Of a DNA stretch of 64,000 nt, positions 23,128 through 32,831 are shown in pieces; the first letter of the stretch is position 1; every line of letters begins with the position of its first letter. A program made the position numbers and the translations under genes. The notes below the pieces were generated by a model. The model was given only the letters and a program-made list of their open reading frames with translations, had not been told where the DNA came from and searched no databases. This DNA comes from Defluviitaleaceae bacterium (GTDB taxonomy: Bacteria; Bacillota; Clostridia; Lachnospirales; WQUN01), in assembly GCA_009781765.1 (NCBI GenBank), contig WQVC01000002.1, positions 1 through 64,000 on the forward strand, written 5' to 3'.

Positions 23128-24750
23128 ATGAAAAAAATTTTTTTGACATTGTCGGTGGTTTGCATTTTTCTCGCGGGATGCGCCGGCGGGGGAGCGTTTG
23201 TCGAATTACCGGCGGAAGGTGAAGAAATTCGCGAAGCCTCCGAACTTTATTCAGGGCTTCATTCCGATGAAAGCCATTCGGATAGCGCATATTTAAATGA
23301 AGTGCATTCGGCTCATCCGAATGGCGGGTCGGCGCATCCCGGCGGCGAATCGGACGTTCCGCAAAATGCAATCGCGATTTCGGCGTCGTTCATGCATAAT
23401 CTTGCGATTACGGCGGACGGTGCGCTTTGGGCGTGGGGCGCGGCTGATGATTGGACGTGGCTTATGTCGGTCGGCGACGGCACATCGGAAAATCGTCGCG
23501 AGCCGGTTAAAATTATGGAGGATGTTGCTCGGGCTGCGGCGGGGCCGCATCATTCTTTTGCGATTGCGGCAGACGGAGGATTGTATACTTGGGGCGGAAA
23601 TTCGTGGGGCAATGTCGGCGACGGCACAACCGAGCCGCGTCTTTCGCCGGTGCGCGTGTTGGATGACGTGGTATATGCCGTGATGCCGTTCGGTGTGCCG
23701 TGCAGTCATGTGGGATACGTCGGTGCGCGAACGTATGCGATTCGCGCGGACGGTTCGCTTTGGGCGTGGGGCAGCGGCGAAGGCGAAGCGTGGCTTGTCG
23801 CGCTCGGCGACGGCAGCGGAGAAAATCAGTTGTTGCCGGTGGAAATTTTGCAAAATGTGAGTGCGGTTGTTCCGACGCAAACGGGCGGATTTGCAATAAC
23901 CGACGACAACACGCTTTATCATTGGCACGGGCAAAGTTGGATTTTCAATTCGGAAACCGGCGAGTCGGTTGAGATTCCCGCGCGGCTTTCTCCCGAGCCG
24001 ATTATGCAGAATATCGCCAAAGTTTCGCGATGCGGAAATTTCGTTATAACCACTGCCGGTGAGTTGATGACGCCGGAAGGCGAACGTATTATGTATAATG
24101 TTTCGTACGCGCTTCGTGCGGGGCGGGCGAATTTCGCAATCACCACCGACGGTGCGTTGTACGCATGGGGGCAGAATCGTTTGCCCGACCATTGGCGACC
24201 CGGCCCGACCTTGGGCGACGGCACAACAATCGACCGCGAAATGCCGGTGCGGATTATGGATAATGCCGTGTCGATGATTGCGGTCGGCAACACAGCATAT
24301 GTAATTGACGGCGGCGGAACACTGTGGGGATGGGGAAATTTCGGTGCGGCATGGGGCGGAGAAATTGCGTTGGGCGACGGCTCGGAATTTTCCGGCAGCC
24401 ATACGGATTTATGGGAAGACGGCGTGCTCGAATTTGCATATGAATACCGCGACGGGTATCGCTTCGAAAGCGGACTTCGTTGGAATTTGCCCGACGACGG
24501 CGGAACGGGGATTCGACTTTCGCCGGTGAGAATCATGGAAAATGTGGCGCAGGTTGACGCGACGTATGTAATGTTCGACCACGGATGGATACGTTCGTTC
24601 CGCGCCTTTGCCGTAACAAACGACGGCGAGCTTTGGGCATGGGGCGCAAACGATGATTTCGACAGGGGTTTCGGCTTACTCGGCGACGGAACATCTGAGC
24701 GTCGGGTGTCGCCGGTAAAAATAATCGCTTCTTGCATGGGAGGGGAATAA
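23128..24750 (+). CDS. RCC1-repeat lipoprotein
   Basis: 540-residue surface lipoprotein: signal and lipobox LAGC at about residue 19, a Ser/His/Glu-rich spacer (25-75), then at least seven RCC1-type blades of ~50-60 residues. Repeating signatures are DGALWAWG, GDGTSENRREPV and MENVA..; the family folds as a beta-propeller that binds other proteins. In Clostridia such proteins are large surface or secreted repeats with unknown ligands. It is linked to purK with one base between stop and start, so both are on one mRNA, an odd pairing of a surface protein and a purine enzyme. Start at 23128 chosen from the GGAG site; an in-frame TTG lies at 23122. Confidence 0.85.
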   Translation: MKKIFLTLSVVCIFLAGCAGGGAFVELPAEGEEIREASELYSGLHSDESHSDSAYLNEVHSAHPNGGSAHPGGESDVPQNAIAISASFMHNLAITADGALWAWGAADDWTWLMSVGDGTSENRREPVKIMEDVARAAAGPHHSFAIAADGGLYTWGGNSWGNVGDGTTEPRLSPVRVLDDVVYAVMPFGVPCSHVGYVGARTYAIRADGSLWAWGSGEGEAWLVALGDGSGENQLLPVEILQNVSAVVPTQTGGFAITDDNTLYHWHGQSWIFNSETGESVEIPARLSPEPIMQNIAKVSRCGNFVITTAGELMTPEGERIMYNVSYALRAGRANFAITTDGALYAWGQNRLPDHWRPGPTLGDGTTIDREMPVRIMDNAVSMIAVGNTAYVIDGGGTLWGWGNFGAAWGGEIALGDGSEFSGSHTDLWEDGVLEFAYEYRDGYRFESGLRWNLPDDGGTGIRLSPVRIMENVAQVDATYVMFDHGWIRSFRAFAVTNDGELWAWGANDDFDRGFGLLGDGTSERRVSPVKIIASCMGGE

Positions 24751-24751
24751 A

Positions 24752-25924
24752 ATGAAAAAAATTTTTCCGTATCAAACAATCGGAATAATCGGCGGCGGAC
24801 AACTCGGGCGAATGATGTGTCTTGCGGCGAAAGCGATGGGGTATCGTGTTGCGGTGCTTGACCCCACACCGAATTGCCCTTGCGGACAGGTTGCCGACGT
24901 GGAAATAACTGCGGCGTACAACGACCTCGCGGCAATCGAAAAACTTGCGTCGGAAAGCGACGTAATTACCTACGAATTTGAAAATATCGACGTGGAGGCT
25001 TTAACGTGGTTGAATAAAAATTCGTATTTGCCGCAAGGCAGTGATGTGCTTAAAATCACGCGGCATCGTTATTTGGAAAAAAGTACGATTGCCGGCATGG
25101 GTATTCCTGTTGCGGATTTCGCGTTGATTCAGGATGCGGAACGGCTTAATATTCGTCCGGAAACGGTGTCCGGATACTCGCCGGTTTTTCGTGAAATTCC
25201 GCTTGAAGAGATGACGTTTCCGTGTGTAATCAAAACTGCAACCGGCGGATACGACGGCAAGGGGCAGATTGTTTTGCGTTCCGAAGCCGACTTGCCCGCC
25301 GCACGCGAGCTTGCCGCTGCGCATGAATGCATTTTGGAAAAATTCATGCCGTTTTCGAAGGAAATTTCGGTAATCGTTGCGCGAAGCACGACGGGAGAAG
25401 TTCGCACCTTCCCCGTTGCGGAAAATATTCACGTGAACAATATTTTGCATCAAAGCATCGTCCCTGCGCGGATTTCGCCTCAGCTTGAAAAAGAAGCCGT
25501 GGAGTGCGCAAAAAAAATTGCCGAAAATATGGGCGCAATCGGGGTTCTCGGCATTGAAATGTTCGTGGTGGGCGAAAAAATCGTAATCAACGAGCTTGCG
25601 CCGCGCCCGCATAATTCCGGTCATTATACAATCGACGCCTGCGTAACGAGCCAGTTCGAGCAGCACGTTCGTGCGATTTGCGGCTTGCCTCTCGGCGACC
25701 CCGCGCTGCACACCCCTGTCGTGATGGTGAATATTCTGGGCGACCATATGAATATGAAAGAACTCTGCGACCTCGCGCCGTATCTGCCGCTTTTGCCGAA
25801 CGGAAAGTTGCATCTGTACGGCAAAGCCGAAGCCAAAATCGGGCGCAAAATGGGGCATGTTAATATTTTGGGCGATGTTGAAAAAACTCTCGCCGCCGTT
25901 GACGCATCGAAAATTTGGGCATGA
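24752..25924 (+). CDS. purK: 5-(carboxyamino)imidazole ribonucleotide synthase
   Basis: ATP-grasp enzyme of purine synthesis that carboxylates AIR to N5-CAIR. 390 residues. Seen: N-terminal Rossmann-like IGIIGGGQLGRMM, the ATP-grasp core with TATGGYDGKGQ near 165, ILEKFMPFSKEISVIVARS near 195-215, and the metal site VINELAPRPHNSGHYTIDA near 275-290. The partner mutase purE is not in the window. GGGAGGGG precedes the ATG, one base after the RCC1 stop. It is not in the same transcription unit as purL: a terminator (26012-26045) and a new promoter lie between. Confidence 0.96.
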   Translation: MKKIFPYQTIGIIGGGQLGRMMCLAAKAMGYRVAVLDPTPNCPCGQVADVEITAAYNDLAAIEKLASESDVITYEFENIDVEALTWLNKNSYLPQGSDVLKITRHRYLEKSTIAGMGIPVADFALIQDAERLNIRPETVSGYSPVFREIPLEEMTFPCVIKTATGGYDGKGQIVLRSEADLPAARELAAAHECILEKFMPFSKEISVIVARSTTGEVRTFPVAENIHVNNILHQSIVPARISPQLEKEAVECAKKIAENMGAIGVLGIEMFVVGEKIVINELAPRPHNSGHYTIDACVTSQFEQHVRAICGLPLGDPALHTPVVMVNILGDHMNMKELCDLAPYLPLLPNGKLHLYGKAEAKIGRKMGHVNILGDVEKTLAAVDASKIWA

Positions 25925-25995
25925 ACGACGAAATTCGTCTGCTTTCCGCCGAGCATTTGTCCGTTTACGCCGATGTAATTCGCAACTTCGTTTAA
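25921..25995 (+). pseudogene. 24-codon remnant of a GNAT-type acetyltransferase start
   Basis: ATG overlaps the purK stop (ATGA) and reads MNDEIRLLSAEHLSVYADVI then RNFV and stop. The phrase resembles the N-terminus of GNAT acetyltransferases (LxxEHLxxYAEVIRxSF). The remainder of such a gene is missing; the terminator follows 17 bases later. Either a relic or a short coupled peptide. Confidence 0.4.
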
Positions 25996-26011
25996 AAAAT
26001 AAAAAATTTTT

Positions 26012-26045
26012 AAAATCCCGGTGACTTAAAATCATCGGGATTTTT
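26012..26045 (+). terminator. terminator after purK
   Basis: AAAATCCCG (26012-26020) with CGGGATTTT (26036-26044), extended by TGA/TCA, then T. Confidence 0.85.
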
Positions 26046-26098
26046 ATTTCCCCGGAAACGGTATTCGGCTGAATGTGTTCCCGGTGTCCTTCTTATGA

Positions 26099-26104
26099 TA
26101 TAAT
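26099..26104 (+). promoter_or_regulatory. -10 box of the purL-F-M-N operon
   Basis: TATAAT at 26099-26104; a TGTTCC at 26076 is the best -35, weak. No PurR box or guanine riboswitch is recognisable in the ~30-base leader. Confidence 0.5.
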
Positions 26105-26134
26105 TTGCGCAACAATGGCGAAAGGATGAAAAAA

Positions 26135-28354
26135 ATGAACGAACCGACAGCAAAGCAAATAGAAGAGCAAAAAATTTATGCGCAAATGGGCATGAAGGAC
26201 GAGGAATTTGAAAAAGTGTGCAGCGTCCTCGGGCGGCTGCCGAACTATACAGAAATCGGATTATTTTCGGCGATGTGGAGCGAGCATTGCTCGTACAAAA
26301 ATTCCAAGCCGGTTTTGCGAAAATTTCCGACGGAGGGCGAGCGCGTTTTGATGGGACCCGGCGAAGGCGCGGGCGTCGTGGATATCGGCGACGGTCTTGC
26401 GGCGGTTTTTAAAATTGAGTCGCACAATCATCCGTCGGCGGTTGAACCGTATAACGGCGCGGCAACGGGCGTGGGCGGAATAGTTCGCGACGTTTTCAGC
26501 ATGGGCGCGACGCCGATTGCTTCATTAAATTCGTTGCGCTTCGGCGAGCTTGATAACGAACGGACAAGATTCCTGCTCAAAGAAGCCGTGCGCGGAATTG
26601 CCGACTACGGAAACGGAGTCGGAGTGCCGACAATCGGCGGCGAAATTTGCTTCGACCCGTGTTATGCCGGAAATCCGCTTGTAAACGCGATGGTTGTCGG
26701 CATTGTGAAGCACGACGGCATAAAAAAAGGCGTCGCTCGGGGCGCGGGGAATTCCGTTATGTACGTCGGCGCACCGACGGGACGCGACGGAGTTCAGGGC
26801 GCGTCGTTTGCAAGCACCGAGCTTTCGGAGGAATCGCAAAAAATTTCTTCGTCTGTGCCGGCGGGCAATCCCGAGCTTGAAAAACGCTTAATTGAAGCAT
26901 TTTTGGCGATTGCGGAAAATCCCGCTGTAATCGGGATTCAGGATATGGGCGCGGCGGGGCTGATTTCGTCGTCGTGCGAAATGGCGTCGAAAGGCGGCAC
27001 GGGCATGAAAATTATGCTCGACTATGTTCCTCAACGCGACGAAAATTTATCGGCATATGAAATGATGCTTTCCGAAACGCAGGAGCGTATGTTGCTTGTT
27101 GTAAAATCCGGAAGCGAAGCCGAGTTTGAGCGAATTTTTGCGGATTACGATTTAAACGCCGTTGTAATCGGCGAAGTTACCGGCGACGGAATGATGAGAA
27201 TTTACCATAAGGGCGAGCTTACCGCCGAGGTTTCTGCCGACGCGCTTGCAAAATCCGCGCCGGAATATCAAAAGCCTTCGCGTGAGGCGGCGTATTTTGC
27301 GGAAAATCAGGGGATTGATACGTCGATTACCGTTGAAAATTTCAACGACATATTACCGCGACTTTTGGCGCAACCGACAATCGCAAGCAAGCGTTGGGCG
27401 TACCGACAATTTGACAGTTCGGGCGATACGGTCGTTCCGCCGGGGTCGGATGCCGGCGTGATTCGTGTGCGCGGCACGGATAAGGCTCTTGCTGCAACAA
27501 CGGACTGCAACGGTCGTTATGTTTATCTCGACCCGTATGTCGGCGGAAAAATTGCCGTTGCGGAAGCGGCGCGAAACATCGTTGCAAGCGGCGGTTTGCC
27601 TTTGGCGGTTACAGATAATTTAAATTTCGGTTCGCCGGAAAATCCGGAGATTTTTTGGCAGCTCGAACGCGCCGCCGACGGAATTTCGGAAGCGTGCGTC
27701 GCGCTTAACACGCCCGTGATAGGCGGTAATGTTTCGTTGTATAACGAACACGGCGGCACGGCGATTTATCCCACACCGATTATCGGAATGGTCGGGCTTA
27801 TTGAAAATCCCGAGCATATCACAACGCAATTTTTCAAAAACGCAGGAGACTTCATATATATGCTCGGTGAAACGAAAAACGAATTCGGCGGAAGTGAGTT
27901 GCAAAAATTGATGCACGGAAAAATTTTCGGTGCGCCGCCGGAATGTGACCTCGAACGGGAAAAACATGTGCAGGAAATTTTGCTTTCCGCCATCAAAAAT
28001 GGATTGGTTGCGTCGGCGCATGATATTTCCGAAGGCGGGCTTGCGGTTGCCGTGGCGGAATCGCTTTTCGGGCGCGAGAGTGACTTTGTCCTCGGTGCGG
28101 AAATTTTTGTTGATTGCGAAAATAAAACGGCGTTTCTTTTTTCGGAAAGTCAGTCGCGTTTTGTTGTAAGCGTCGCGCCGAAAAATCAGGCGGCGTTTGA
28201 AGCGTTGGCAGGAGGAATCCGTCCTATCGGATGCGTCACCGACAACGGTGATTTGCTTGCGGAAGCGGACGGCAAAACATTGCTGAACATTCCGGCAAAG
28301 ATTTTGCATGATGTTTGGGGAGGGTCTGTCGAATGTCTTCTGAAGGGGAAATAA
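26135..28354 (+). CDS. purL: phosphoribosylformylglycinamidine synthase subunit PurL (small type)
   Basis: Converts FGAR to FGAM with ATP; the small ~740-residue form needs the separate subunits PurQ (glutaminase) and PurS, neither of which is in the window. 739 residues. Seen: [12 protein letters not shown] near 45, [40 protein letters not shown] near 90-115, the second half [11 protein letters not shown] and [13 protein letters not shown] near 455-500, and [16 protein letters not shown] near 640. Start at 26135 chosen because AAAGGA lies eight bases upstream; Met at 26126 and a TTG at 26105 are alternatives. Overlaps purF by 22 bases. Confidence 0.95.
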   Translation: MNEPTAKQIEEQKIYAQMGMKDEEFEKVCSVLGRLPNYTEIGLFSAMWSEHCSYKNSKPVLRKFPTEGERVLMGPGEGAGVVDIGDGLAAVFKIESHNHPSAVEPYNGAATGVGGIVRDVFSMGATPIASLNSLRFGELDNERTRFLLKEAVRGIADYGNGVGVPTIGGEICFDPCYAGNPLVNAMVVGIVKHDGIKKGVARGAGNSVMYVGAPTGRDGVQGASFASTELSEESQKISSSVPAGNPELEKRLIEAFLAIAENPAVIGIQDMGAAGLISSSCEMASKGGTGMKIMLDYVPQRDENLSAYEMMLSETQERMLLVVKSGSEAEFERIFADYDLNAVVIGEVTGDGMMRIYHKGELTAEVSADALAKSAPEYQKPSREAAYFAENQGIDTSITVENFNDILPRLLAQPTIASKRWAYRQFDSSGDTVVPPGSDAGVIRVRGTDKALAATTDCNGRYVYLDPYVGGKIAVAEAARNIVASGGLPLAVTDNLNFGSPENPEIFWQLERAADGISEACVALNTPVIGGNVSLYNEHGGTAIYPTPIIGMVGLIENPEHITTQFFKNAGDFIYMLGETKNEFGGSELQKLMHGKIFGAPPECDLEREKHVQEILLSAIKNGLVASAHDISEGGLAVAVAESLFGRESDFVLGAEIFVDCENKTAFLFSESQSRFVVSVAPKNQAAFEALAGGIRPIGCVTDNGDLLAEADGKTLLNIPAKILHDVWGGSVECLLKGK

Positions 28355-29736
28355 AAAGAAAAATAAACGAGGAGTGCGGGTTGTTCGGAATTTGGGGGCA
28401 TCCGGAGTCGGTGCGGCTTACGTATTACGGTATGCACAGCCTGCAACATCGCGGGCAGGACGGAGCGGGCATTGTTGCAAAAAAGGGCAACGAGCTTATT
28501 CGTTCGCGCGGAATCGGGCTTTTGACGGAAGCGTTCACGAAGGACATGCTTTCCGAACTGAACGGCACGGCGGCAATCGGGCATGTTTTGTACGCAACAA
28601 AAGACACGCGGGGCAGTGCCGCTGTTCAGCCGTTGTTGTTTCATTTTGAAAACAGTGCTTTGGCGGTTTGCCATAACGGTTCGATTGTGAACGCGACAAG
28701 TTTGCGAAGCAAGCTGGAGGAGTACGGCAGTATTTTTCAAACTTCGTGCGTAGCGGAAATTTTGGCGCATCTGATTAAGCGTTGGCGGCAGCTTACGTTT
28801 TTTGAGCGCGTGAAGCGTTCGCTTGCGCAGGTTCACGGCGGGTTTGCGTTTCTTCTTATGACGCAGCATGAAATGTATGCGGCGCGAGATTCTCGCGGGT
28901 TGCGGCCGTTGGTTATCGGAAAGCTCGGCGAGTCATATGTTATTGCAAGCGAAACATGCGCGCTTGATGTTGTCGGCGCGACTTATATTCGCGATGTTGC
29001 TCCCGGTGAAATCGTTACAATAAACGACGACGGAATTAAATCAGATTTTTTTGCAAGCGACCGCAGTTTGCATGTGTGCGGAATGGAATACATTTATATT
29101 GCGCGTCCGGATTCGGACATCGAGGGCGTGAACGTTCATACGTCGCGGAAAAACGCCGGCAAAATTTTGTGGCGCGAGTCACCGACATCGGCAGATGTTG
29201 TAATCGGTTCGCCGGATACCGGGATTTCCGCCGCAATCGGTTACGCGGAAGCGGCTAATATTCCTTACGAAATCGGGTTGATTCGCAACAGATACGTCGG
29301 GCGCACATTTATCGCGCCGGAACAACATATGCGCGAGATGGGCGTCAAGATGAAGCTGTCTGCGGTGCGTTCAATTGTTGACGGGAAATCCGTTGTGCTT
29401 GTTGAGGATTCGATTGTTCGCGGCACAACGGTGCGATATATTTCCGCATTGCTTCGCGAAGCCGGCGCACGAGAAGTTCATATGAAAATTGCGTCGCCGT
29501 TGTATCGCTATCCGTGCTACTACGGCATTGATACGCCGTCGCCGCGAGAACTTATTGCACACAAACGCTCCGCCGCCGATATTACAAAAGAAGTCGGCGT
29601 GGATTCTCTTGATTTTATCAGCACGGAAGGGCTTGCCGAGGCGGTCGGTCGCAATTTGTGCATGGCATGTTTTAACGGCGATTATCCTACGCATTTGCAG
29701 GATTTTGCGCGAGTTGAAGAAGGGCAGGGCTTGTGA
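28333..29736 (+). CDS. purF: amidophosphoribosyltransferase
   Basis: First committed purine step: PRPP plus glutamine to phosphoribosylamine. 467 residues. After a short N-terminal segment (residues 1-14, probably a cleaved propeptide as in B. subtilis) the catalytic Cys15 opens the Ntn glutaminase domain, with GIGLLTEAF and GHVLYATKD-type residues. The PRPP-binding loop is [13 protein letters not shown] near 360. Cysteines in the C-terminal part (CAL..., CYYG..., CMAC) can supply the 4Fe-4S cluster of the Bacillus type. ATG at 28333 has GGGGAGGG eight bases upstream; a TTG at 28315 is the only alternative. Confidence 0.96.
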   Translation: MSSEGEIKRKINEECGLFGIWGHPESVRLTYYGMHSLQHRGQDGAGIVAKKGNELIRSRGIGLLTEAFTKDMLSELNGTAAIGHVLYATKDTRGSAAVQPLLFHFENSALAVCHNGSIVNATSLRSKLEEYGSIFQTSCVAEILAHLIKRWRQLTFFERVKRSLAQVHGGFAFLLMTQHEMYAARDSRGLRPLVIGKLGESYVIASETCALDVVGATYIRDVAPGEIVTINDDGIKSDFFASDRSLHVCGMEYIYIARPDSDIEGVNVHTSRKNAGKILWRESPTSADVVIGSPDTGISAAIGYAEAANIPYEIGLIRNRYVGRTFIAPEQHMREMGVKMKLSAVRSIVDGKSVVLVEDSIVRGTTVRYISALLREAGAREVHMKIASPLYRYPCYYGIDTPSPRELIAHKRSAADITKEVGVDSLDFISTEGLAEAVGRNLCMACFNGDYPTHLQDFARVEEGQGL

Positions 29737-30755
29737 TGTCTGAAATTTACAAACAAGCAGGCGTGGATATTCATGCTGGCTATGAGGCAGTCTCACGAAT
29801 TAAAAAACACGTTGAACGGACGAAAATCCCCGGCGTGTTGGGAGGTATCGGCGGGTTTGGCGGGCTGTTTGACCTCAGCGCGGCAGGAAAATTCGATGAA
29901 CCCGTTCTTGTAAGCGGCACGGACGGAGTAGGGACAAAGCTGATGCTTGCTTTTGCCCTCGAAAAGCACGACACAATCGGCATTGATGCGGTTGCAATGT
30001 GCGCAAATGACGTTATCGTTGTTGGCGCGAAGCCGTTATTTTTTTTGGATTATATCGCGTGCGGAAAGGTTATTCCGCAAACGATGGAGGATGTTGTTGC
30101 GGGTGTAAGTGAGGGATGCGTGCAAGCGGGATGCGCGTTAATCGGCGGCGAAATGGCGGAACATCCCGACACAATGCCGACAAATGAATACGATATTGCG
30201 GGATTTTGCGTCGGAATCGTTGAGAAGAAAAAAATGCTTACCGGCGAAAATATAAAAGCCGGAGACGTTCTTATCGGGCTTGCGTCAAGCGGCGTTCATT
30301 CGAACGGATTTTCGTTGATTCGCAAAATTATTGCGGACAAGGGACTCGATTTGCGCAAAATTTATGCCGATTTCGATAAGCCGTTGGGCGAAATTTTGCT
30401 TATGCCCACGAAAATTTATGCAAAAGCCGCGCTCGCTCTTTGCGAAAAATTGAATCCCAAGGGCATGTCACATATTACCGGCGGCGGATTTTTTGAAAAT
30501 ATTCCGCGTATGTTGCCTGCGGGGCTTGGTGCGGAAATCGCGCCGCGTGAAATTCCGCCGATATTTGCATTTTTGCAAAATCAGGGCGGCATAAGTGACG
30601 CGGATATGTACAATATATTTAACATGGGGACGGGGCTTGTTGTTGCGATTTCGGCGGATGAAGCGGATGAAGCGGTGCGGCTTCTCGCGCAAAACGGCGA
30701 AAATGCCTCAATTATCGGGCGTGTTGTTGAGGGCGAAGGAGTTGTTTTCGCGTGA
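29736..30755 (+). CDS. purM: phosphoribosylformylglycinamidine cyclo-ligase
   Basis: Closes the imidazole ring (FGAM to AIR). 339 residues, family length. Seen: [15 protein letters not shown] at the N-terminus, [15 protein letters not shown] near 55-70, [13 protein letters not shown] near 130-145, [14 protein letters not shown] near 180, and [13 protein letters not shown] near 245. The ATG overlaps the purF stop by one base (TGATG); a GTG three bases earlier is also in frame. Coupled to purN by overlap. Confidence 0.97.
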   Translation: MSEIYKQAGVDIHAGYEAVSRIKKHVERTKIPGVLGGIGGFGGLFDLSAAGKFDEPVLVSGTDGVGTKLMLAFALEKHDTIGIDAVAMCANDVIVVGAKPLFFLDYIACGKVIPQTMEDVVAGVSEGCVQAGCALIGGEMAEHPDTMPTNEYDIAGFCVGIVEKKKMLTGENIKAGDVLIGLASSGVHSNGFSLIRKIIADKGLDLRKIYADFDKPLGEILLMPTKIYAKAALALCEKLNPKGMSHITGGGFFENIPRMLPAGLGAEIAPREIPPIFAFLQNQGGISDADMYNIFNMGTGLVVAISADEADEAVRLLAQNGENASIIGRVVEGEGVVFA

Positions 30756-31393
30756 CCGGCGAAAACAAGCCGGCCGAAAACGGGCGGCGAAGTTTTGATG
30801 GCAGCAACACTCGAATGACAAACATTGCGGTTTTTGCATCGCACGGCGGGTCGGATTTGCAGGCGATTATTGACGGGTGCGAAGCGGGCGAAATCCCCGC
30901 GCGGGTGTGCGTTGTAATCAGCAATAACAGCACGTCCCGCGCCCTTGAACGTGCGCGAACGGCAAAAATTCCGGCATTTCATGTGTCGGAAGCAAAATAT
31001 CCGGGCGCGTCGGACGAAAAAATTTTTGAAATTTTGCGCGAACATGAAGCGGGCATTGTCTTTCTTGCGGGGTATTTAAAAAAAATGCCGGAAAACGTTT
31101 TGCGCGAATATGCCGGGCGAATTTTTAACATTCATCCGTCGCTTTTGCCAAAGTTCGGCGGCAAGGGAATGTTCGGAATAAATGTACACGCGGCGGTTCT
31201 TGCGGCGGGCGAAACGGAAACCGGCATCACCATTCATCGTGTTACGTCCGAATACGATACCGGCGAAATTTTGGCGCAGAAGAAAGTTCCTGTGTTGCCG
31301 GGCGATACCCCGCAAGACCTCGCTGCACGTGTTCTTGAACAAGAGCATATTTTTTTGGTTGAATTTTTATCAGGGTGCGTCACCGTCAAGTGA
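30752..31393 (+). CDS. purN: phosphoribosylglycinamide formyltransferase
   Basis: Transfers a formyl group from 10-formyl-THF to GAR. Seen: [18 protein letters not shown] (phosphate loop), [15 protein letters not shown], the formyl-THF side [11 protein letters not shown], the catalytic N-H-D residues in [18 protein letters not shown] and TEYDTG-type ending (SEYDTGEIL). Two starts are possible: GTG at 30752 overlapping the purM stop, with GAAGGAG ten bases upstream, or ATG at 30815 where the conserved fold begins but no ribosome site is seen. I chose 30752; it adds a 21-residue non-conserved N-terminus. A hairpin without T run follows at 31394. Confidence 0.92.
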   Translation: MTGENKPAENGRRSFDGSNTRMTNIAVFASHGGSDLQAIIDGCEAGEIPARVCVVISNNSTSRALERARTAKIPAFHVSEAKYPGASDEKIFEILREHEAGIVFLAGYLKKMPENVLREYAGRIFNIHPSLLPKFGGKGMFGINVHAAVLAAGETETGITIHRVTSEYDTGEILAQKKVPVLPGDTPQDLAARVLEQEHIFLVEFLSGCVTVK

Positions 31394-31427
31394 CAACGCC
31401 CGAATTTTGACAAAAAAACGGGCGTTG
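31394..31427 (+). terminator. hairpin after purN
   Basis: CAACGCCCG (31394-31402) pairs with CGGGCGTTG (31419-31427); the loop contains TTTTGACAAAAAAA. No T run after it on the plus strand, so probably a leaky stop or 3'-end protector. Confidence 0.55.
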
Positions 31428-31456
31428 GCGGGAACGCGCCCTGAAGGGGCTGCAAA

Positions 31457-32158
31457 ATGCAAATTCACACAATTCCTGTTCTTGACGCTTTGCGCGAGCC
31501 GAAAAATTGCGCGTTTTGCGTTATGCACGACAAGCTCGAACGCGACGCGATTCAGTTTATTCTCGGGCCGGCTTACATGGAGGACGATGTGCGCATGGAA
31601 ACGAACAAGGTCGGTTTTTGCAAGCGGCATCTTGATGCTATGTACGCCGAGCAGAATCGCCTCGGACTCGGCTTGATGTTGCACACGTATTTTCAGCGGC
31701 AAAACGCAGATTTAAATAACATCGTAAAAGGACGGATTCCCGCAACTTTTTTCGGCAAAGACAAAAGTGCGACAATCTCGCGCCTGAAAGAACATCTGAA
31801 AAAAACTCACGACTCGTGTTACGTGTGCCGCAAGGTTGAAAATACCTTTGCGCGGTACATCGACACGTTTTTTTATATCCGCGACAGGGGAGGGGACGAC
31901 GCGCGATTGATTTCGGCGCAAAAAGGCTATTGCGTGCCGCATTTTATCGACCTTCTCGAAGCGGCGGAAAAGCTCGGGCGCGGCAAGCGCGAAAAATTTC
32001 TCGATGAAATTTTGCCTGCGCAAATGGCACGGTTCGCGGAGATGGAATCCGACTTGGAATGGTTCACGTTGAAATTCGATTTCCGAAACGCCGATGAACC
32101 TTGGAAAAACTCCAAAGACGCACTGCCTCGCGCAATTGAAATGCTCGGAGGGCAATGA
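31457..32158 (+). CDS. DUF6062-like cysteine-motif protein
   Basis: 233 residues; I recognise the layout of the DUF6062 family but know no function. Seen: an early CAFC with HDK after it, GFCKRHLD near 55, CYVC near 120 and GYCVPHFID near 155, i.e. two repeats of a CxxC ... C-x-x-H pattern that could bind zinc or an iron-sulfur cluster. No signal peptide or membrane segment, mostly helical. AAGGGG ribosome site. The next gene begins two bases after its stop, with the GGAGG inside this gene's end, so it is co-translated with the one-TM protein and the CPBP protease. Confidence 0.75.
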   Translation: MQIHTIPVLDALREPKNCAFCVMHDKLERDAIQFILGPAYMEDDVRMETNKVGFCKRHLDAMYAEQNRLGLGLMLHTYFQRQNADLNNIVKGRIPATFFGKDKSATISRLKEHLKKTHDSCYVCRKVENTFARYIDTFFYIRDRGGDDARLISAQKGYCVPHFIDLLEAAEKLGRGKREKFLDEILPAQMARFAEMESDLEWFTLKFDFRNADEPWKNSKDALPRAIEMLGGQ

Positions 32159-32159
32159 T

Positions 32160-32831
32160 TTGAAAAAAATAAAAAATCACCTCAAAGAGGAGCGGGCGAA
32201 GTTCGCGCAAATGAATTTCGCCGAAAAACGTTGGTATCTTTGGGAGTATTATAAATTTCATATAGCCGGCGTTATTTTTGTGCTTTTTTTGCTCGGAAGT
32301 TTGGTGAACTCGATTTTGAATCCGCGCCCGTCGGAATATTTGTACATTGCGTGGGACGGCGTTTCGGCGATGGAATTTCAGCTTCACGAACTCGCCGAAG
32401 GGCTTTCGGTGATTGCGCCCGACCCGGCACGGCAAGCTGTTTTCGTCACGGATTTTACGACGCGCGGCATTCGTCAGCATGACGACGCAATGCAAATGCG
32501 TTTTGTCGCGATGCTTCAAATGGGCGCGATTGATGTTTTAATTACGACTTACGACGGGGTTCGTGCCGCCGTTGAACTCGCCGAAGACAGGCGCATTATT
32601 CGAAATTTTGATGCGGTGTTTGAATATTTCGACGCGACGGACATTCACGACCGAATTTTATTTATCAACGGGCAGGCTGCGGCGATTTCTCTTTACGGCT
32701 CGCCTGTTTTGGATATTTACGGAATCGACTCCGACGACGTGTTTTTGTGCGTAATTGCAAATTCGCGGCGTCCGTATGAAATTGCCAAGGTTTTGGAGGT
32801 CTTTTTAACGGAGGTGTCCGATGATGCATAG
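32160..32831 (+). CDS. hypothetical protein with one membrane segment
   Basis: 223 residues, family not recognised. An N-terminal basic amphipathic helix (LKEERAKFAQMNFAEKRWYLWEYYKFH), one membrane segment (about 35-52), and an extracytoplasmic alpha/beta region of ~165 residues with MGAIDVLITTYDGV. The N-terminal pattern resembles small membrane proteins annotated as hypothetical in Clostridia. TTG start at 32160 has GGAGG nine bases upstream and follows the preceding stop by one base; a longer frame from 32094 would run inside the previous gene. Overlaps the CPBP gene by 11 bases. Confidence 0.7.
   Translation: MKKIKNHLKEERAKFAQMNFAEKRWYLWEYYKFHIAGVIFVLFLLGSLVNSILNPRPSEYLYIAWDGVSAMEFQLHELAEGLSVIAPDPARQAVFVTDFTTRGIRQHDDAMQMRFVAMLQMGAIDVLITTYDGVRAAVELAEDRRIIRNFDAVFEYFDATDIHDRILFINGQAAAISLYGSPVLDIYGIDSDDVFLCVIANSRRPYEIAKVLEVFLTEVSDDA

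Noticed and set aside
23293-24935. Two long minus-strand frames (369 and 338 codons) opposite the RCC1 gene
   Set aside because: Shadow frames: the RCC1 repeats are clear on the plus strand, the minus frames are Arg/Pro/His-rich and lack starts with ribosome sites.
25001-26035. 344-codon minus-strand frame opposite purK
   Set aside because: Antisense to purK; no motif and no start signal.
26046-26134. Guanine/ZTP riboswitch or PurR box upstream of purL
   Set aside because: Leader is only ~30 bases and none of the conserved motifs is present.
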